From assembly GCF_001050035.1 (NCBI RefSeq), contig NZ_CVTA01000022.1, positions 276,084 through 340,083 on the forward strand: a stretch of DNA of 64,000 nt, read 5' to 3'. Both the position numbers and the translations under genes were made by a program. The notes beneath the pieces are model-generated. The model was not told the DNA's origin. It did no database searches and saw only the letters and a list, made by a program, of their open reading frames with translations. Within the stretch, counting starts at the first letter, position 1; each line of letters opens with the position of its first letter. Shown here piece after piece: positions 24,779-33,489 of the stretch. The stretch is from Mycolicibacterium komanii. Its GTDB lineage: Bacteria > Actinomycetota > Actinomycetes > Mycobacteriales > Mycobacteriaceae.

Positions 24779-25887
24779 TGGTTTGGTCCTTCCGCGTATG
24801 CGTTGCCGAGCCGGGACAGCTGTTGTGACGCCGATCCGAGCGCGAGTTCAATCTGCTTGGCCCACAGGAAGTAGCGGGACAGGGGGTAGGTGACGTCGAT
24901 GCCCATGCCGCCGTGTACCTGCTGTGCGGATGCGGTGACCCGCGCTCCTGCCTCGGCGGCCCAGAACTTGGCGATTGCCGCTTCGCGCTCGGCGGGCCTG
25001 CCTTCGGCGATCAGCCAGGCCGCATGCCACATGGTCCAGCGGATCGCTTCGGTGTCGATGAATGCGTCGGCCAACCGCTGTTGTACGGCCTGAAACGATC
25101 CGATGGGGCGGCCGAACTGCTCACGTTCGCTGGTGTAGGACGCGGCCAGCTTCAGCGCACGGTCGGCGACCCCGACCTGCATCGCGCACAACCCCACCAG
25201 CGCTCTGCTGTACAGCGCGCGGACGATGTCGGCATCGGCTCGCTCGGTCAGCCGCGACCCGATGGCATCGGTCAATTCGACGTCGGCGAAGGGCTCGCCG
25301 TTGGTCGTGGGCGCCGGCGTCACATCTACGCCGGTGTCGTCGGTTTCGACGACGAACAAGCCGGGCCCGTCGTCCGCTGTGGCCGATACGACGATGGCCG
25401 ACGCGATCTGCGCCGCGGGCACCAACTCTTTGGCGCCGGTGAGCCGCCAGCCCTGCCCGTCAGCCCGCGCGGTGGTCCGCGGTGCGGTCGGATCCGAGAT
25501 GGCCGGTTCGGCCAGCGCCGCGGTCAACAGGGTGCTACCGTCGACCACCCCGGGCAGCCACCGCTTCAGAAGTTCCGAATCGCCGTGCCGGGCAATGGTA
25601 TCGGCGCCGAGGACGAGTGTCGCGTACACCGGGACCGGCGCAACGCTGTACCCGACCTCGCTGAGCAGCACACCCAACTCGAGGAAACCACCGCCGCTAC
25701 CGCCGACGGATTCTGGCAGCGCGATTCCGAGCAGGTCGGCCGACGCCAATTCGGCCCACAGTGCGGCGTCATAGCGCACCTCGCCCGCTTCGAGCTCGGT
25801 CAGATGCTCTGGTGTGGCGCGGTGCTCGAAGAGCTGCCGGGCGACCTTGGCGACGGTCTCCTGCTCCTCGGTGAAGGTGAAATCCAT
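24775..25887 (-). CDS. Acyl-CoA dehydrogenase subunit, ChsE1/FadE28-type
   Basis: 370 residues. N-terminal helical domain with MDFTFTEEQETVAKVARQLF, the motif REQFGRPIGSFQAVQQRLAD near residue 240 and QVHGGMGIDVTYPLSRYF near 325. The middle FAD/substrate region is degenerate (PAISDPTAPRTT), as in the partner subunits of the alpha2beta2 ACADs of sterol catabolism. ATG 25887 has GAGGAAG upstream. It probably works with the FadE29-like subunit at 26891-28072. Confidence 0.88.
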   Translation of the reverse strand: MDFTFTEEQETVAKVARQLFEHRATPEHLTELEAGEVRYDAALWAELASADLLGIALPESVGGSGGGFLELGVLLSEVGYSVAPVPVYATLVLGADTIARHGDSELLKRWLPGVVDGSTLLTAALAEPAISDPTAPRTTARADGQGWRLTGAKELVPAAQIASAIVVSATADDGPGLFVVETDDTGVDVTPAPTTNGEPFADVELTDAIGSRLTERADADIVRALYSRALVGLCAMQVGVADRALKLAASYTSEREQFGRPIGSFQAVQQRLADAFIDTEAIRWTMWHAAWLIAEGRPAEREAAIAKFWAAEAGARVTASAQQVHGGMGIDVTYPLSRYFLWAKQIELALGSASQQLSRLGNAYAEGPNQ

Positions 25888-25904
25888 GTGTGGCTTCCTC
25901 TAGT

Positions 25905-26318
25905 TCAGCGCGCCGGCCGAAACTGGTGCAACACCAGCTCTTCCCCGCTTGGCAGTGCCTCAAAGGTCTCGTAGAAGACTTCGACGGGCATTCCGACCTC
26001 GATCGCCTCGGGTTCGATATTGCAGAGGTTCGACACGATGCGAACGCCTTCGTCGAGTTCGATCAGCGCGACGACGTAGGGATATTCGAGAAAGGGCAGG
26101 GGCGGGTACTTCGGCATCACAAAGCTGTAGACCGTGCCGCGTCCGCTGGAAACGACGTAGTCCCAACTGAGTGACTGGCAGCCACCGCACATCGGTCGCG
26201 GCGGAACGCGGAAGGTCTTGCAGTCGGTGCAGCGCTGGATGCGGAGCTCGTGCTCCTTGAGACCGGACCAGAAGAACTCCGTGTCCGGACTGATCGAGGG
26301 GGCGAGTCTGCTTGCCAT
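25905..26318 (-). CDS. DUF35 OB-fold protein with zinc ribbon (ChsH2 C-terminal-domain equivalent)
   Basis: 137 residues. The N-terminal rubredoxin-like zinc ribbon has Cys30, Cys33, Cys44 and Cys47, followed by an OB fold (GRGTVYSFVMPKYPPLPF). ATG 26318 overlaps the TGA of the MaoC gene (TGATG). In M. tuberculosis this domain is fused to the hotdog domain in ChsH2 and contacts Ltp2 to form the aldolase; here it is a separate gene, which is unusual. Confidence 0.88.
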   Translation of the reverse strand: MASRLAPSISPDTEFFWSGLKEHELRIQRCTDCKTFRVPPRPMCGGCQSLSWDYVVSSGRGTVYSFVMPKYPPLPFLEYPYVVALIELDEGVRIVSNLCNIEPEAIEVGMPVEVFYETFEALPSGEELVLHQFRPAR

Positions 26319-26875
26319 CAATCACTCCCACCCGTCTTGAACCGCAGGGTGCGAAACCACTGGCGGCCGATGACGTCGCCGTTCTGATCGCGGTAGGTGG
26401 TCACCCATGTGACGAAGAACCCGTTGCCCATGGCCGTCTTCTTCTCATCGGAGATCGAGTCGAAGACCGTCTCGGAGGTGATCTCGTCTCCCACCCGCGG
26501 GTAGCGCTCGATCTCGAACTCGGAGTTCGTCGCGATGATGCCGGTGTAGCCGGCGTCGGAGAGAAACTGCAGCGGATTGTCACCCTTCATCTCGATCGGC
26601 ACACCGCCGCGCTCGTGGATGCCCTCCAGCTTCGGTGGCGGCATCGTCCACGTCTGCAGCATCACCGGCGGTGACACGATGTCGCCGTAGCGGGAGTTCT
26701 TCGCGAACTCGGGGTCGAGGTAGGCCGGGTTCATGTCACCCAGGGCATACGCCCAGTGCCGGATCATCGCGGCGTTCACCGGATCCGGTGCGCGCACCGG
26801 CTTGCCGACGCCGTCGGTGGGCTTGCCGATGAGCGCGTCGAGGCGTTCGCGCAGTTCGTCTTTCGCTGTGGTCAC
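26318..26875 (-). CDS. Hotdog (MaoC-like) protein, ChsH2 N-terminal-domain equivalent
   Basis: 185 residues. The hotdog helix carries YALGDMNPAYLD: Asp47 and Asn are kept but the catalytic His is Tyr52, so it looks like the non-catalytic, substrate-cradling half of a heteromeric hydratase. Length matches the hotdog part of ChsH2. GTG 26875 has AAAGGAAA upstream, 16 nt after the ACAD stop. It is directly coupled to the DUF35 gene. Confidence 0.86.
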   Translation of the reverse strand: MTTAKDELRERLDALIGKPTDGVGKPVRAPDPVNAAMIRHWAYALGDMNPAYLDPEFAKNSRYGDIVSPPVMLQTWTMPPPKLEGIHERGGVPIEMKGDNPLQFLSDAGYTGIIATNSEFEIERYPRVGDEITSETVFDSISDEKKTAMGNGFFVTWVTTYRDQNGDVIGRQWFRTLRFKTGGSD

Positions 26876-26890
26876 TGCTGGTTTCCTTTC

Positions 26891-28072
26891 TCAGGACGCT
26901 CGCATGTCGCGGGGTGCGCGTGGCATCCCGAGGCCCGCCATGGCGATGATGTCTCGTTGCAGTTCGTTTGCGCCGCCGCCGAAGGTATTGATGACGGCCA
27001 GGCGGTAGGCGCTTTCGAGTTCACCCTTCAGAGGCGCGTCGGAGCCCTTCCGGGTGCCCGCCTGACCGACGACGTCGAGGAGCTCGCGGGCCACCTGCTG
27101 TGTCAGTTCAGTTCCGAAAACCTTTGCCGCGGAAGCCTCTCCCATACCGAGTGCGCCGGAGCTCATGCTGCTGTTGACCCGCAGGTTCAACAACCGGTAG
27201 GCAGCGACCTGTGCCTCGACGCGCGCGAGGGCCTGTTGGACCCACGGCTGGTCGATGACGCGTCCGCCGTCCAGCGGTGTGGTCCTGGCCCATTCCACGG
27301 TCTTGGCGAACAACGGTTCCAGCGCGCCGAGGTTGCCGAGCGCGGCGCGCTCCAGATTCAGCTGGTTGGTCACCAGCTTCCAGCCTTGGTTCTCACCGAG
27401 TACGATCGCGCTCTCGGGTACCCGCACGTCGTCGTAGAACGTGTAATAGGTCGACACACCGGGCATGGTGTGCAGTGGTTTCCATGAGAACCCCGGCGAG
27501 TCAGTGGGCACGATGAACACGGTGATGCCCTTGTGTTTCTTGGCTTCTGGATCGGTGCGCGCCGCGAGCCAGATGTAGTCGGCGAACTCCGCGCCGCTGG
27601 TGAACATCTTCGAGCCGTTGATGACGAACTCATTGCCGTCGCGCACCGCGGTCGTCCGCAGCGAGGCGAGGTCGCTTCCCGCGCCTGGCTCGGAGTAACC
27701 GATCGCGAAGTCGACGGTGCCCTTGAGTATTGCGGGAAGGAACTTCTGCTTCTGTTCCTCGGTGCCGTACTGGATCAGAGTGGGTCCGACGGTGTTGAGC
27801 GTGATCATCGGCAACGGCGCATGCGCGCGGCGCGCCTCCTCGCTGAAGATGTACTGCTCCAGCGCGGTCAGCCCCCGTCCGCCGTATTCCACGGGCCACG
27901 CGACGCCGAGCAGACCGGCCTCGCCGAGCGCGCGCCTGCATTCGGTCATCGCTGCGCCACCCTCCATCAGGCCGGAGACCGCCGCACGCCGCTCGGGGGT
28001 CATCACCGCCTCGAGGCGCTCCCGGAACTCCGCGCGGAGTCGCTCTTGTTCGGGGGTGTAGTCGAAGTCCAT
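26891..28072 (-). CDS. Acyl-CoA dehydrogenase subunit, ChsE2/FadE29-type
   Basis: 393 residues. PVEYGGRGLTALEQYIFSEE, the FAD/substrate loop GYSEPGAGSDLASLRTTA, NGSKMFTSGAE and the C-terminal NTFGGGANELQRDIIA follow the full ACAD pattern. ATG 28072 overlaps the P450 TGA (TGATG); an upstream open extension lies inside the P450. Predicted to form an alpha2beta2 enzyme with the 24775-25887 subunit, introducing the alpha-beta double bond into a C3-C5 side-chain CoA ester. Confidence 0.9.
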   Translation of the reverse strand: MDFDYTPEQERLRAEFRERLEAVMTPERRAAVSGLMEGGAAMTECRRALGEAGLLGVAWPVEYGGRGLTALEQYIFSEEARRAHAPLPMITLNTVGPTLIQYGTEEQKQKFLPAILKGTVDFAIGYSEPGAGSDLASLRTTAVRDGNEFVINGSKMFTSGAEFADYIWLAARTDPEAKKHKGITVFIVPTDSPGFSWKPLHTMPGVSTYYTFYDDVRVPESAIVLGENQGWKLVTNQLNLERAALGNLGALEPLFAKTVEWARTTPLDGGRVIDQPWVQQALARVEAQVAAYRLLNLRVNSSMSSGALGMGEASAAKVFGTELTQQVARELLDVVGQAGTRKGSDAPLKGELESAYRLAVINTFGGGANELQRDIIAMAGLGMPRAPRDMRAS

Positions 28073-29286
28073 CACACACTCGCTTTCAGGCGCACCGGCA
28101 TGCGTTTGACGCCCGGCACCATGGTGGCGCGCAGGCGGGTCACGTCCCCGGTCAGCTCGATGCTCGGATAGGTACCGAAGAGCACCTCGAACATGATCCT
28201 GGCCTCGAGCCGTGCCAGTTGAGCGCCCAGACACGCATGTTCCCCGGCGCCGAAGGCGATGTGCGGGTTCGGGTTCCGGGTGATGTCGAATTCCTCGCTT
28301 GTCGGTCCGAAGATCTCCTCATCGCGGTTGGCCGCGCCGTACAGCATCACCACCGTGTCGCCGGCCTGAATCTTCTGCCCGCGGATCTCGACGTCGGCGG
28401 TCGCCCTTCGCGCCATGTGCGTCACCGGACTGGTGAAGCGCAGCATCTCCTCGACAGCGCATGTCAGCAGCGACGGGTCCGAACGAAGCAGTGCGAACTG
28501 ATCGGGATGATCCAGCAGCACTGCCGTACCGAGCGCGATGAGGTTGCGGGTGGTCTCGTTCCCGGCCACCAGGAGAAGGAAGGAGAAGTTGAGCAGATCT
28601 GCATCGGTGAGGCGCTCCCCGTCGACTTCGGCGGCGGCCAGGATGCTCAACAGATCGTCTTGTCCGGAGACCTCGCCGGAGCGCCGAGCCTCGATCAGCT
28701 TGGTGAAGTATTCGTACAGCTGACCGAGCGCCACCAGGTGATCCAGCTCGATGTCCGGGTCGGCGGTGCCGACGGCGGCATCGGACCAGGTGCGAAACTT
28801 CTCCCAGTCTTCCGGTGCGGCGCCGAGCATTTCGGCGATCATCCGGGTGGGCAGGGGAGACGCGATCTCTTCGGCGAATTCGTACTCGCGGGAGGGGTCG
28901 ATGCCGTTGACTATGCCGTCGACGATCCGCCGGATCGTAGGCTCCAGCAACGACACCTGACGGCGGGTGAACCCCGCGTTGATGAGCTTGCGCAGCTGCC
29001 GGTGCCGCGGCGGATCGGTGAAGATCAGGTTGCCTTCCTGGACAGGCTCGGGCTGGGTGGGATCGGGAATGGTGATGCCGTGCGTCGACGAGAACAACAT
29101 CGGGTGGCCCGAGACGAAGCGCACGTCCTCGTACTTGGTCAGCGCCCAGAAGTTCGTGACGTCGTTCCACACCACCGGAGTCGTCGCACGCAGTTCCCGG
29201 TAGGCCGGGTACGGGTCGCCGGCGTAGAAGTCCGGAGAGTGCAAAGGATGAGCAGAGGTGGGGCGGGGCGTGGATTCGATGGACAC
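28072..29286 (-). CDS. Cytochrome P450 heading the igr-like operon (CYP125/CYP142-like role)
   Basis: 404 residues. I-helix LLLVAGNETTRN, ExxR in EEMLRFTSP, haem loop AFGAGEHACLG with Cys at 352; INAGFTRRQV resembles mycobacterial CYP142/CYP125-type proteins. GTG 29286 has TTGAGGAGAG upstream. It is the first gene of the operon P450, ACAD, MaoC, DUF35, ACAD, MaoC, Ltp2, TetR. By analogy with cyp125 of the igr operon it could oxidise the terminal side-chain carbon; substrate unknown. Confidence 0.93.
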   Translation of the reverse strand: MSIESTPRPTSAHPLHSPDFYAGDPYPAYRELRATTPVVWNDVTNFWALTKYEDVRFVSGHPMLFSSTHGITIPDPTQPEPVQEGNLIFTDPPRHRQLRKLINAGFTRRQVSLLEPTIRRIVDGIVNGIDPSREYEFAEEIASPLPTRMIAEMLGAAPEDWEKFRTWSDAAVGTADPDIELDHLVALGQLYEYFTKLIEARRSGEVSGQDDLLSILAAAEVDGERLTDADLLNFSFLLLVAGNETTRNLIALGTAVLLDHPDQFALLRSDPSLLTCAVEEMLRFTSPVTHMARRATADVEIRGQKIQAGDTVVMLYGAANRDEEIFGPTSEEFDITRNPNPHIAFGAGEHACLGAQLARLEARIMFEVLFGTYPSIELTGDVTRLRATMVPGVKRMPVRLKASV

Positions 29287-29313
29287 GCAGGCTCTCCTCA
29301 ACACATTGGGAAT

Positions 29314-29338
29314 CGGACAAATCAGATGCAAATGTCCG
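29314..29338. promoter_or_regulatory. Inverted repeat CGGACA-N13-TGTCCG in the divergent promoter
   Basis: 6-bp arms at 29314-29319 and 29333-29338, 28 nt upstream of the P450 start. The whole divergent gap is 237 nt (29287-29523) with the ALDH on the other side. It differs from the GAGAA-N6-TTCTC sites, so the igr-like operon may answer to another regulator. A GTGTACAC palindrome lies at 29431-29438. Confidence 0.35.
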
Positions 29339-29523
29339 GTAAGACTGTGTCTACAGCACGTGAGATCGGTGTGTCAATGCGCATCGCCGCAGGACAGCGG
29401 CCCCAAACGTTGACTCGGCGACCCTGGCCGGTGTACACACAAGGCGCCGATGTCGGGTATTTCGAGACTCAGAGAGACGCCTCGACGGCCCACAGCCGTA
29501 AACCAGGAAGGTCCAGTGATCTG

Positions 29524-30981
29524 ATGGCCGCATCCACCCTCGTCGACGACTATGACCTCTACATCAACGGCAGTTGGGTGAAGCCGGAAGGCGGGCGATA
29601 CGACGTCATCGATCCGGCCACCGAGGCTGTGATCGCGTCGGCGCCCGATCCCGGGGTGGCGCAGGTCGAACAGGCGATCGCCGCCGCGCGAAGCGCGTTC
29701 GACACCGGGCCGTGGGCGACGGCCACACCGCAGGAGCGGTCCCGGTGCCTGCAGCAGTTGAGCGATGCGTTGCTCGCCCACGGCGACGAGATCTACGCGC
29801 TCGCGCAGTCCGAGTGGGGTTGCACAGCAAACGAACGGCTGATCCACGTCGACGGTCCCGCATTCATGGCTGGGCACTCCGCCGAGCTCGCGCTCGAACC
29901 GGCGGAGGCGCCGATGGACGCATGGGGGGCGGCGGGCACCACGCTGTTGCGGTACGAACCTCTCGGCGTGGTGGCGATCATGACGCCGTGGAACTTCCCC
30001 CACACCCTCAACGTGATGAAAGTGGGTGCGGCGCTGGCCGCGGGAAACACCGTCGTGCTGAAACCGTCGCCACTGACCCCGCTCGCCGGACTGGCCCTGG
30101 CACGGATCATCGACAGCGAGACCGACATCCCACCCGGAGTCGTCAACGTCGTCACACCTACCGGCATCGATGCGAGCAAGGCGCTGACCCTGGACCCGCG
30201 GGTGGACATGGTGAGCTTCACCGGCAGCTCTGCGGTCGGCCGCGACGTGATGGCGGGCGCGGCTAGGACGATGAAACGGATCCTGCTCGAATGTGGCGGC
30301 AAGTCGGCGTCGGTTCTGCTCGACGATGTCGAGGTCACCGACGAGCTGCTGGAACGGCTGTTGTTCGAGGGGTGCACGCTGCATGCGGGGCAGGCGTGCA
30401 TCCTCAACAGCCGACTCGTGGTGCCCGCCGCACTGCACGACGAGGTCGTCACCCGGCTCGCCGACCTGGCGCGCGCCGTGACGGTCGGCAATCCCGCCGA
30501 CGACGGGGTGGACATGGGGCCCCTGATCAGCAGGGAGCACCTCGAGCGGGTGGAGGGCTTCGTCCGACGGGCCGAGTCCGATGGCGCGAAGGTGGTGGCG
30601 GGTGGCGGTCGTCCCGAAAACCACTCGGGTGGGTTCTATTTCGAGCCGACGATACTGACCGACACCGGCCCCGATTCGTACATCGCGCAGGAGGAGGTGT
30701 TCGGGCCGGTGTTGACCGTCCTGCGCTATGACGGCGACGACGAGGCGGTGGCCGTGGCGAACAACTCGGCGTACGGGCTCGGCGGTGCGATATGGGGCGC
30801 CGATGTCGAACGCGCCGTCGGCATCGCACGACGCATCAGGACGGGCCAGGTCTCGATCAACGGCACCATCCCCGGCGACGCGCCCTTCGGGGGTTTCAAG
30901 CAGAGCGGGATCGGGCGTGAGGGCGGCGTGATGGGCCTGCGCGCATATATGGAGCCCAAGGCAATCGGGGTTCCGGCGTGA
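29524..30981 (+). CDS. Aldehyde dehydrogenase
   Basis: 485 residues, full length. TPWNFPHTLN near 154, FTGSSAVG near 242, Glu256 in LLECGGK and the nucleophile Cys292 in HAGQACIL. ATG 29524 is taken as start with CAGGAAGG about 12 nt upstream; the frame is open far upstream but only as antisense to the P450. It would oxidise an aldehyde made by the divergent P450. Linked to the double CoA-transferase through a coupled 96-nt MIRU-like element. Confidence 0.93.
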   Translation: MAASTLVDDYDLYINGSWVKPEGGRYDVIDPATEAVIASAPDPGVAQVEQAIAAARSAFDTGPWATATPQERSRCLQQLSDALLAHGDEIYALAQSEWGCTANERLIHVDGPAFMAGHSAELALEPAEAPMDAWGAAGTTLLRYEPLGVVAIMTPWNFPHTLNVMKVGAALAAGNTVVLKPSPLTPLAGLALARIIDSETDIPPGVVNVVTPTGIDASKALTLDPRVDMVSFTGSSAVGRDVMAGAARTMKRILLECGGKSASVLLDDVEVTDELLERLLFEGCTLHAGQACILNSRLVVPAALHDEVVTRLADLARAVTVGNPADDGVDMGPLISREHLERVEGFVRRAESDGAKVVAGGGRPENHSGGFYFEPTILTDTGPDSYIAQEEVFGPVLTVLRYDGDDEAVAVANNSAYGLGGAIWGADVERAVGIARRIRTGQVSINGTIPGDAPFGGFKQSGIGREGGVMGLRAYMEPKAIGVPA

Positions 30982-31073
30982 GCCCCGAAGGCGACGACGC
31001 GCGAGCATCGCAGCGAGTACCGCAGGAACGAGGAACGCAGCGAGGAGCCCAGCGGGGAGGAGTCGAGGCGTGA
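30978..31073 (+). repeat. MIRU-like intergenic element with a coupled 31-codon ORF
   Basis: The ALDH stop overlaps a GTG (GTGA, 30978-30981) that opens a 31-codon frame. Its TGA in turn overlaps the GTG of the CoA-transferase (31070-31073). The spacer is purine-rich with repeated GCAGCGAG/GGAACGAGGAACG units. Start/stop overlaps on both sides are the hallmark described for mycobacterial interspersed repetitive units inside operons. The peptide is hydrophilic (Arg, Gln, Gly) with no known domain. Confidence 0.5.
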
Positions 31074-33484
31074 GCGACGCTTGCGAGCGAACCATCGATC
31101 CGGGCGAAGCCCTGGCCGGACTGCGGGTCGTCGAACTGGGCGGCGACATCGCGGCACCGTACTGCACCAAGCTGCTGGCCGACCTCGGCGCTGAGGTGTG
31201 CAAGATCGAGCCGCCGACGGGTGATCCGCTGCGCGCGTGGGGGCCGTTTCGCGGGGGCTCGCAGGAGCACGGCGGGTTGTTCGAGTACCTCAACGCCGGA
31301 AAGCGCGGTCTGACACTGGATTTGCGCACCGCAGCCGGCATTGAACAAGCTCACGAACTGATCTCCGGGGCCGACCTACTGGTCGAGGATCTGCCCGCCG
31401 GATCGGCCGAGCGATTCGACTGGGGCCTCGATCGCGATTCACTGCAACAGATCAACAGCGACCTTGTCGTCGTGAGGGTCTCGGACTACGGGCAGGAGGG
31501 GCCCCGGCGCGACCAGCCGTCGACGTCACTGACGCTGCAAGCGGCGTCGGGCTGGGTGAATCTGAGGGAGTTCGGCCGACCGCCTGTGCAGGCCGGAGCG
31601 CGCATACCGGAGTACATCGCGGGAGGCTACGCGGCGCTCGCGGCGCTGACCGCCCTGCGCATCGCGGACGCCGAACCGGGTCGGCTCGTGGAGGCCGACG
31701 TCTCGGCGTTCGAGTCGTTGTTGTGCACGCTGCCCTACCCGATGCTGATGGCCGAGCGGCTGAAAAGCATGGGGCTGCCGACGAATTCGAAGGCCGCACC
31801 GATGCTGGGCATCGTACGCGCGGCCGACGGCTGGATCGGCATCAACTGTCTGACCGGTCAGCACTGGCTCGACGTCTGCGCGATGATGGGGCTCCCCGAA
31901 TTCGGCGAACACCAGCTCGCGATCATGTTGGGCGGGCCCGAGCGCGATGAGTTCTTCGCGAAGGCGCAGCCCTGGTTGGACTCGATCTCCGTCGGCGACC
32001 TCGTCGAGCTGAGTCAGGCCATGCGGATTCCGGCCGCGCCCATCAACGACGGCTCGTCGATTGAGGACTGCCCGCAATACCGCGACCGCGGCTTCTTCGT
32101 CGACGGCGGGCCCGAGGATGCGCGGTTTCGACGGCCGGGGGCACCGTTCCGGTTGTCGAGGACGCCAGTGGGTGCGCCGCGGCCCGCCCCGACCCTCGGG
32201 ACGACGGGAGTCACACGGTGGGAGACGCCGGAGCAGCGCAAGGCTGAAGCCGAAAGCGATGCATCGCAACCGTTCGCGGGACTGAAAGTCTTTGACCTCA
32301 GCACGTTCTGGGCCGGAGCGTATCTCACCTGCTATCTCGGCGCGTTCGGTGCCGACGTCGTCAAGGTCGAGTCGATTCAGCGCCCCGACGGGCACCGGTA
32401 CTCGGGTTCGCTATTGCGCAACAGCGACGATTGGTACGAGATCGGGCCGTTGTGGCAGGGCACGAACCTCAACAAGCGCGACATCACCCTTGACCTCGGT
32501 ACCGAGGCCGGCCGGGAATTGGCGTTGCGCCTCGCCGCCGATGCCGATGTGGTGATCGAGAACTTCTCGCCGCGAGTGGTCGAACAATTCGGTTTGGACT
32601 ACGACTCACTGGCCCAGATCAATCCGGATGTGGTCATGGTTCGCATGCCCGGGTTCGGCCTCGAGGGTCCGTGGCGGGACTACGTCGGATGGGCCCTGAA
32701 CATCGAACAGCTGGCCGGAATGTCCGCGGTGACCGGCTACGCCGACGGCCCCCCGTGCAACCTGCAGGGTCCGGCCGACCCGATCGCAGGCGTTCACGCC
32801 ACGGTGGCGCTCCTCGCAGCGCTCGAACACCGGCGCCGAACCGGTGAGGGCCAGCTGATCGAGGTGGCGCAGATCGAGGTCGGGGCGGCGGTGACGGCCG
32901 AACCCGTCATCGAGTATTCGTTGACGGGACGTGTGCGCGAGCGCGAGGGCAATCGGCACCGCCGATACGCACAGGGCGTCTATCCCGCTGCCGGAGAGGA
33001 TGATTGGGTGGCATTGTCGGTGCGCGACGACGCCGATTGGGCCGTAGTGACCGACGCGATCGGTCGCCCCGAATTGCGCGACGATCCGAGATTCGCGTCG
33101 GTGGAGGCGCGGTTACAGCATTACGACGAGTTCGACGAGGTGATCGCGGAGTGCGCGGCCACGCGGAAGGCCGACGAACTCGCAGAAGCGTTGCTTCAAC
33201 GCGGTGTGCCGGCGCAGCGGCTGATGACCGCCGACCGGATGTACGAAGTCGACCAACTCGATGCACGCGGGTTCTACGAAGACCTGGACCATCGGATCGC
33301 CGGCCGGCAGCGGTACCCCGGATGGCCGTTCCGGATCACGCCGGGGCCGTCGCGCCACCACCGCACCCCGTCACCGACTCTCGGGCAAGACAACGACGAA
33401 GTACTCGGCGAACTGGGTCTGACAGGGGAGGAGATCGCCGCCCTGCGCGAGCGACGCGTCATCGGTGAACGCCTGTTGGAGTGA
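31070..33484 (+). CDS. Double-domain CaiB/BaiF CoA-transferase
   Basis: 804 residues made of two family III CoA-transferase units: residues about 18-390 (LAGLRVVELGGDIAAPYCTKLL) and about 402-795 (FAGLKVFDLSTFWAGAYLTCYL). Single-domain members are about 400 residues and dimerise in an interlocked manner, so this fusion may be a built-in dimer. At the place where PGYD carries the nucleophilic Asp, domain 1 reads QPSTSLTLQAASG, i.e. without Asp; domain 2 has RDYVGW nearby. GTG 31070 is coupled to the MIRU-like ORF. It probably activates the acid made by the ALDH. Confidence 0.9.
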   Translation: MSDACERTIDPGEALAGLRVVELGGDIAAPYCTKLLADLGAEVCKIEPPTGDPLRAWGPFRGGSQEHGGLFEYLNAGKRGLTLDLRTAAGIEQAHELISGADLLVEDLPAGSAERFDWGLDRDSLQQINSDLVVVRVSDYGQEGPRRDQPSTSLTLQAASGWVNLREFGRPPVQAGARIPEYIAGGYAALAALTALRIADAEPGRLVEADVSAFESLLCTLPYPMLMAERLKSMGLPTNSKAAPMLGIVRAADGWIGINCLTGQHWLDVCAMMGLPEFGEHQLAIMLGGPERDEFFAKAQPWLDSISVGDLVELSQAMRIPAAPINDGSSIEDCPQYRDRGFFVDGGPEDARFRRPGAPFRLSRTPVGAPRPAPTLGTTGVTRWETPEQRKAEAESDASQPFAGLKVFDLSTFWAGAYLTCYLGAFGADVVKVESIQRPDGHRYSGSLLRNSDDWYEIGPLWQGTNLNKRDITLDLGTEAGRELALRLAADADVVIENFSPRVVEQFGLDYDSLAQINPDVVMVRMPGFGLEGPWRDYVGWALNIEQLAGMSAVTGYADGPPCNLQGPADPIAGVHATVALLAALEHRRRTGEGQLIEVAQIEVGAAVTAEPVIEYSLTGRVREREGNRHRRYAQGVYPAAGEDDWVALSVRDDADWAVVTDAIGRPELRDDPRFASVEARLQHYDEFDEVIAECAATRKADELAEALLQRGVPAQRLMTADRMYEVDQLDARGFYEDLDHRIAGRQRYPGWPFRITPGPSRHHRTPSPTLGQDNDEVLGELGLTGEEIAALRERRVIGERLLE

Positions 33485-33489
33485 TGCTT

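Noticed and set aside
29431..29438. GTGTACAC palindrome in the igr-like/ALDH divergent gap
   Set aside because: Only 8 bp and not repeated elsewhere that I can see; kept only as a remark under the 29314-29338 inverted repeat.
28219..29523. Long plus-strand open frame running into the ALDH at 29524
   Set aside because: It is antisense to the P450, is Arg/Gly/Gln-rich without domain similarity, and the ALDH family starts at 29524; a codon-phase shadow in GC-rich DNA.
29374..31341. Minus-strand open frame of about 650 codons over the ALDH/CoA-transferase junction
   Set aside because: Opposite a clear ALDH with all catalytic residues; low-complexity composition and no plausible start context.
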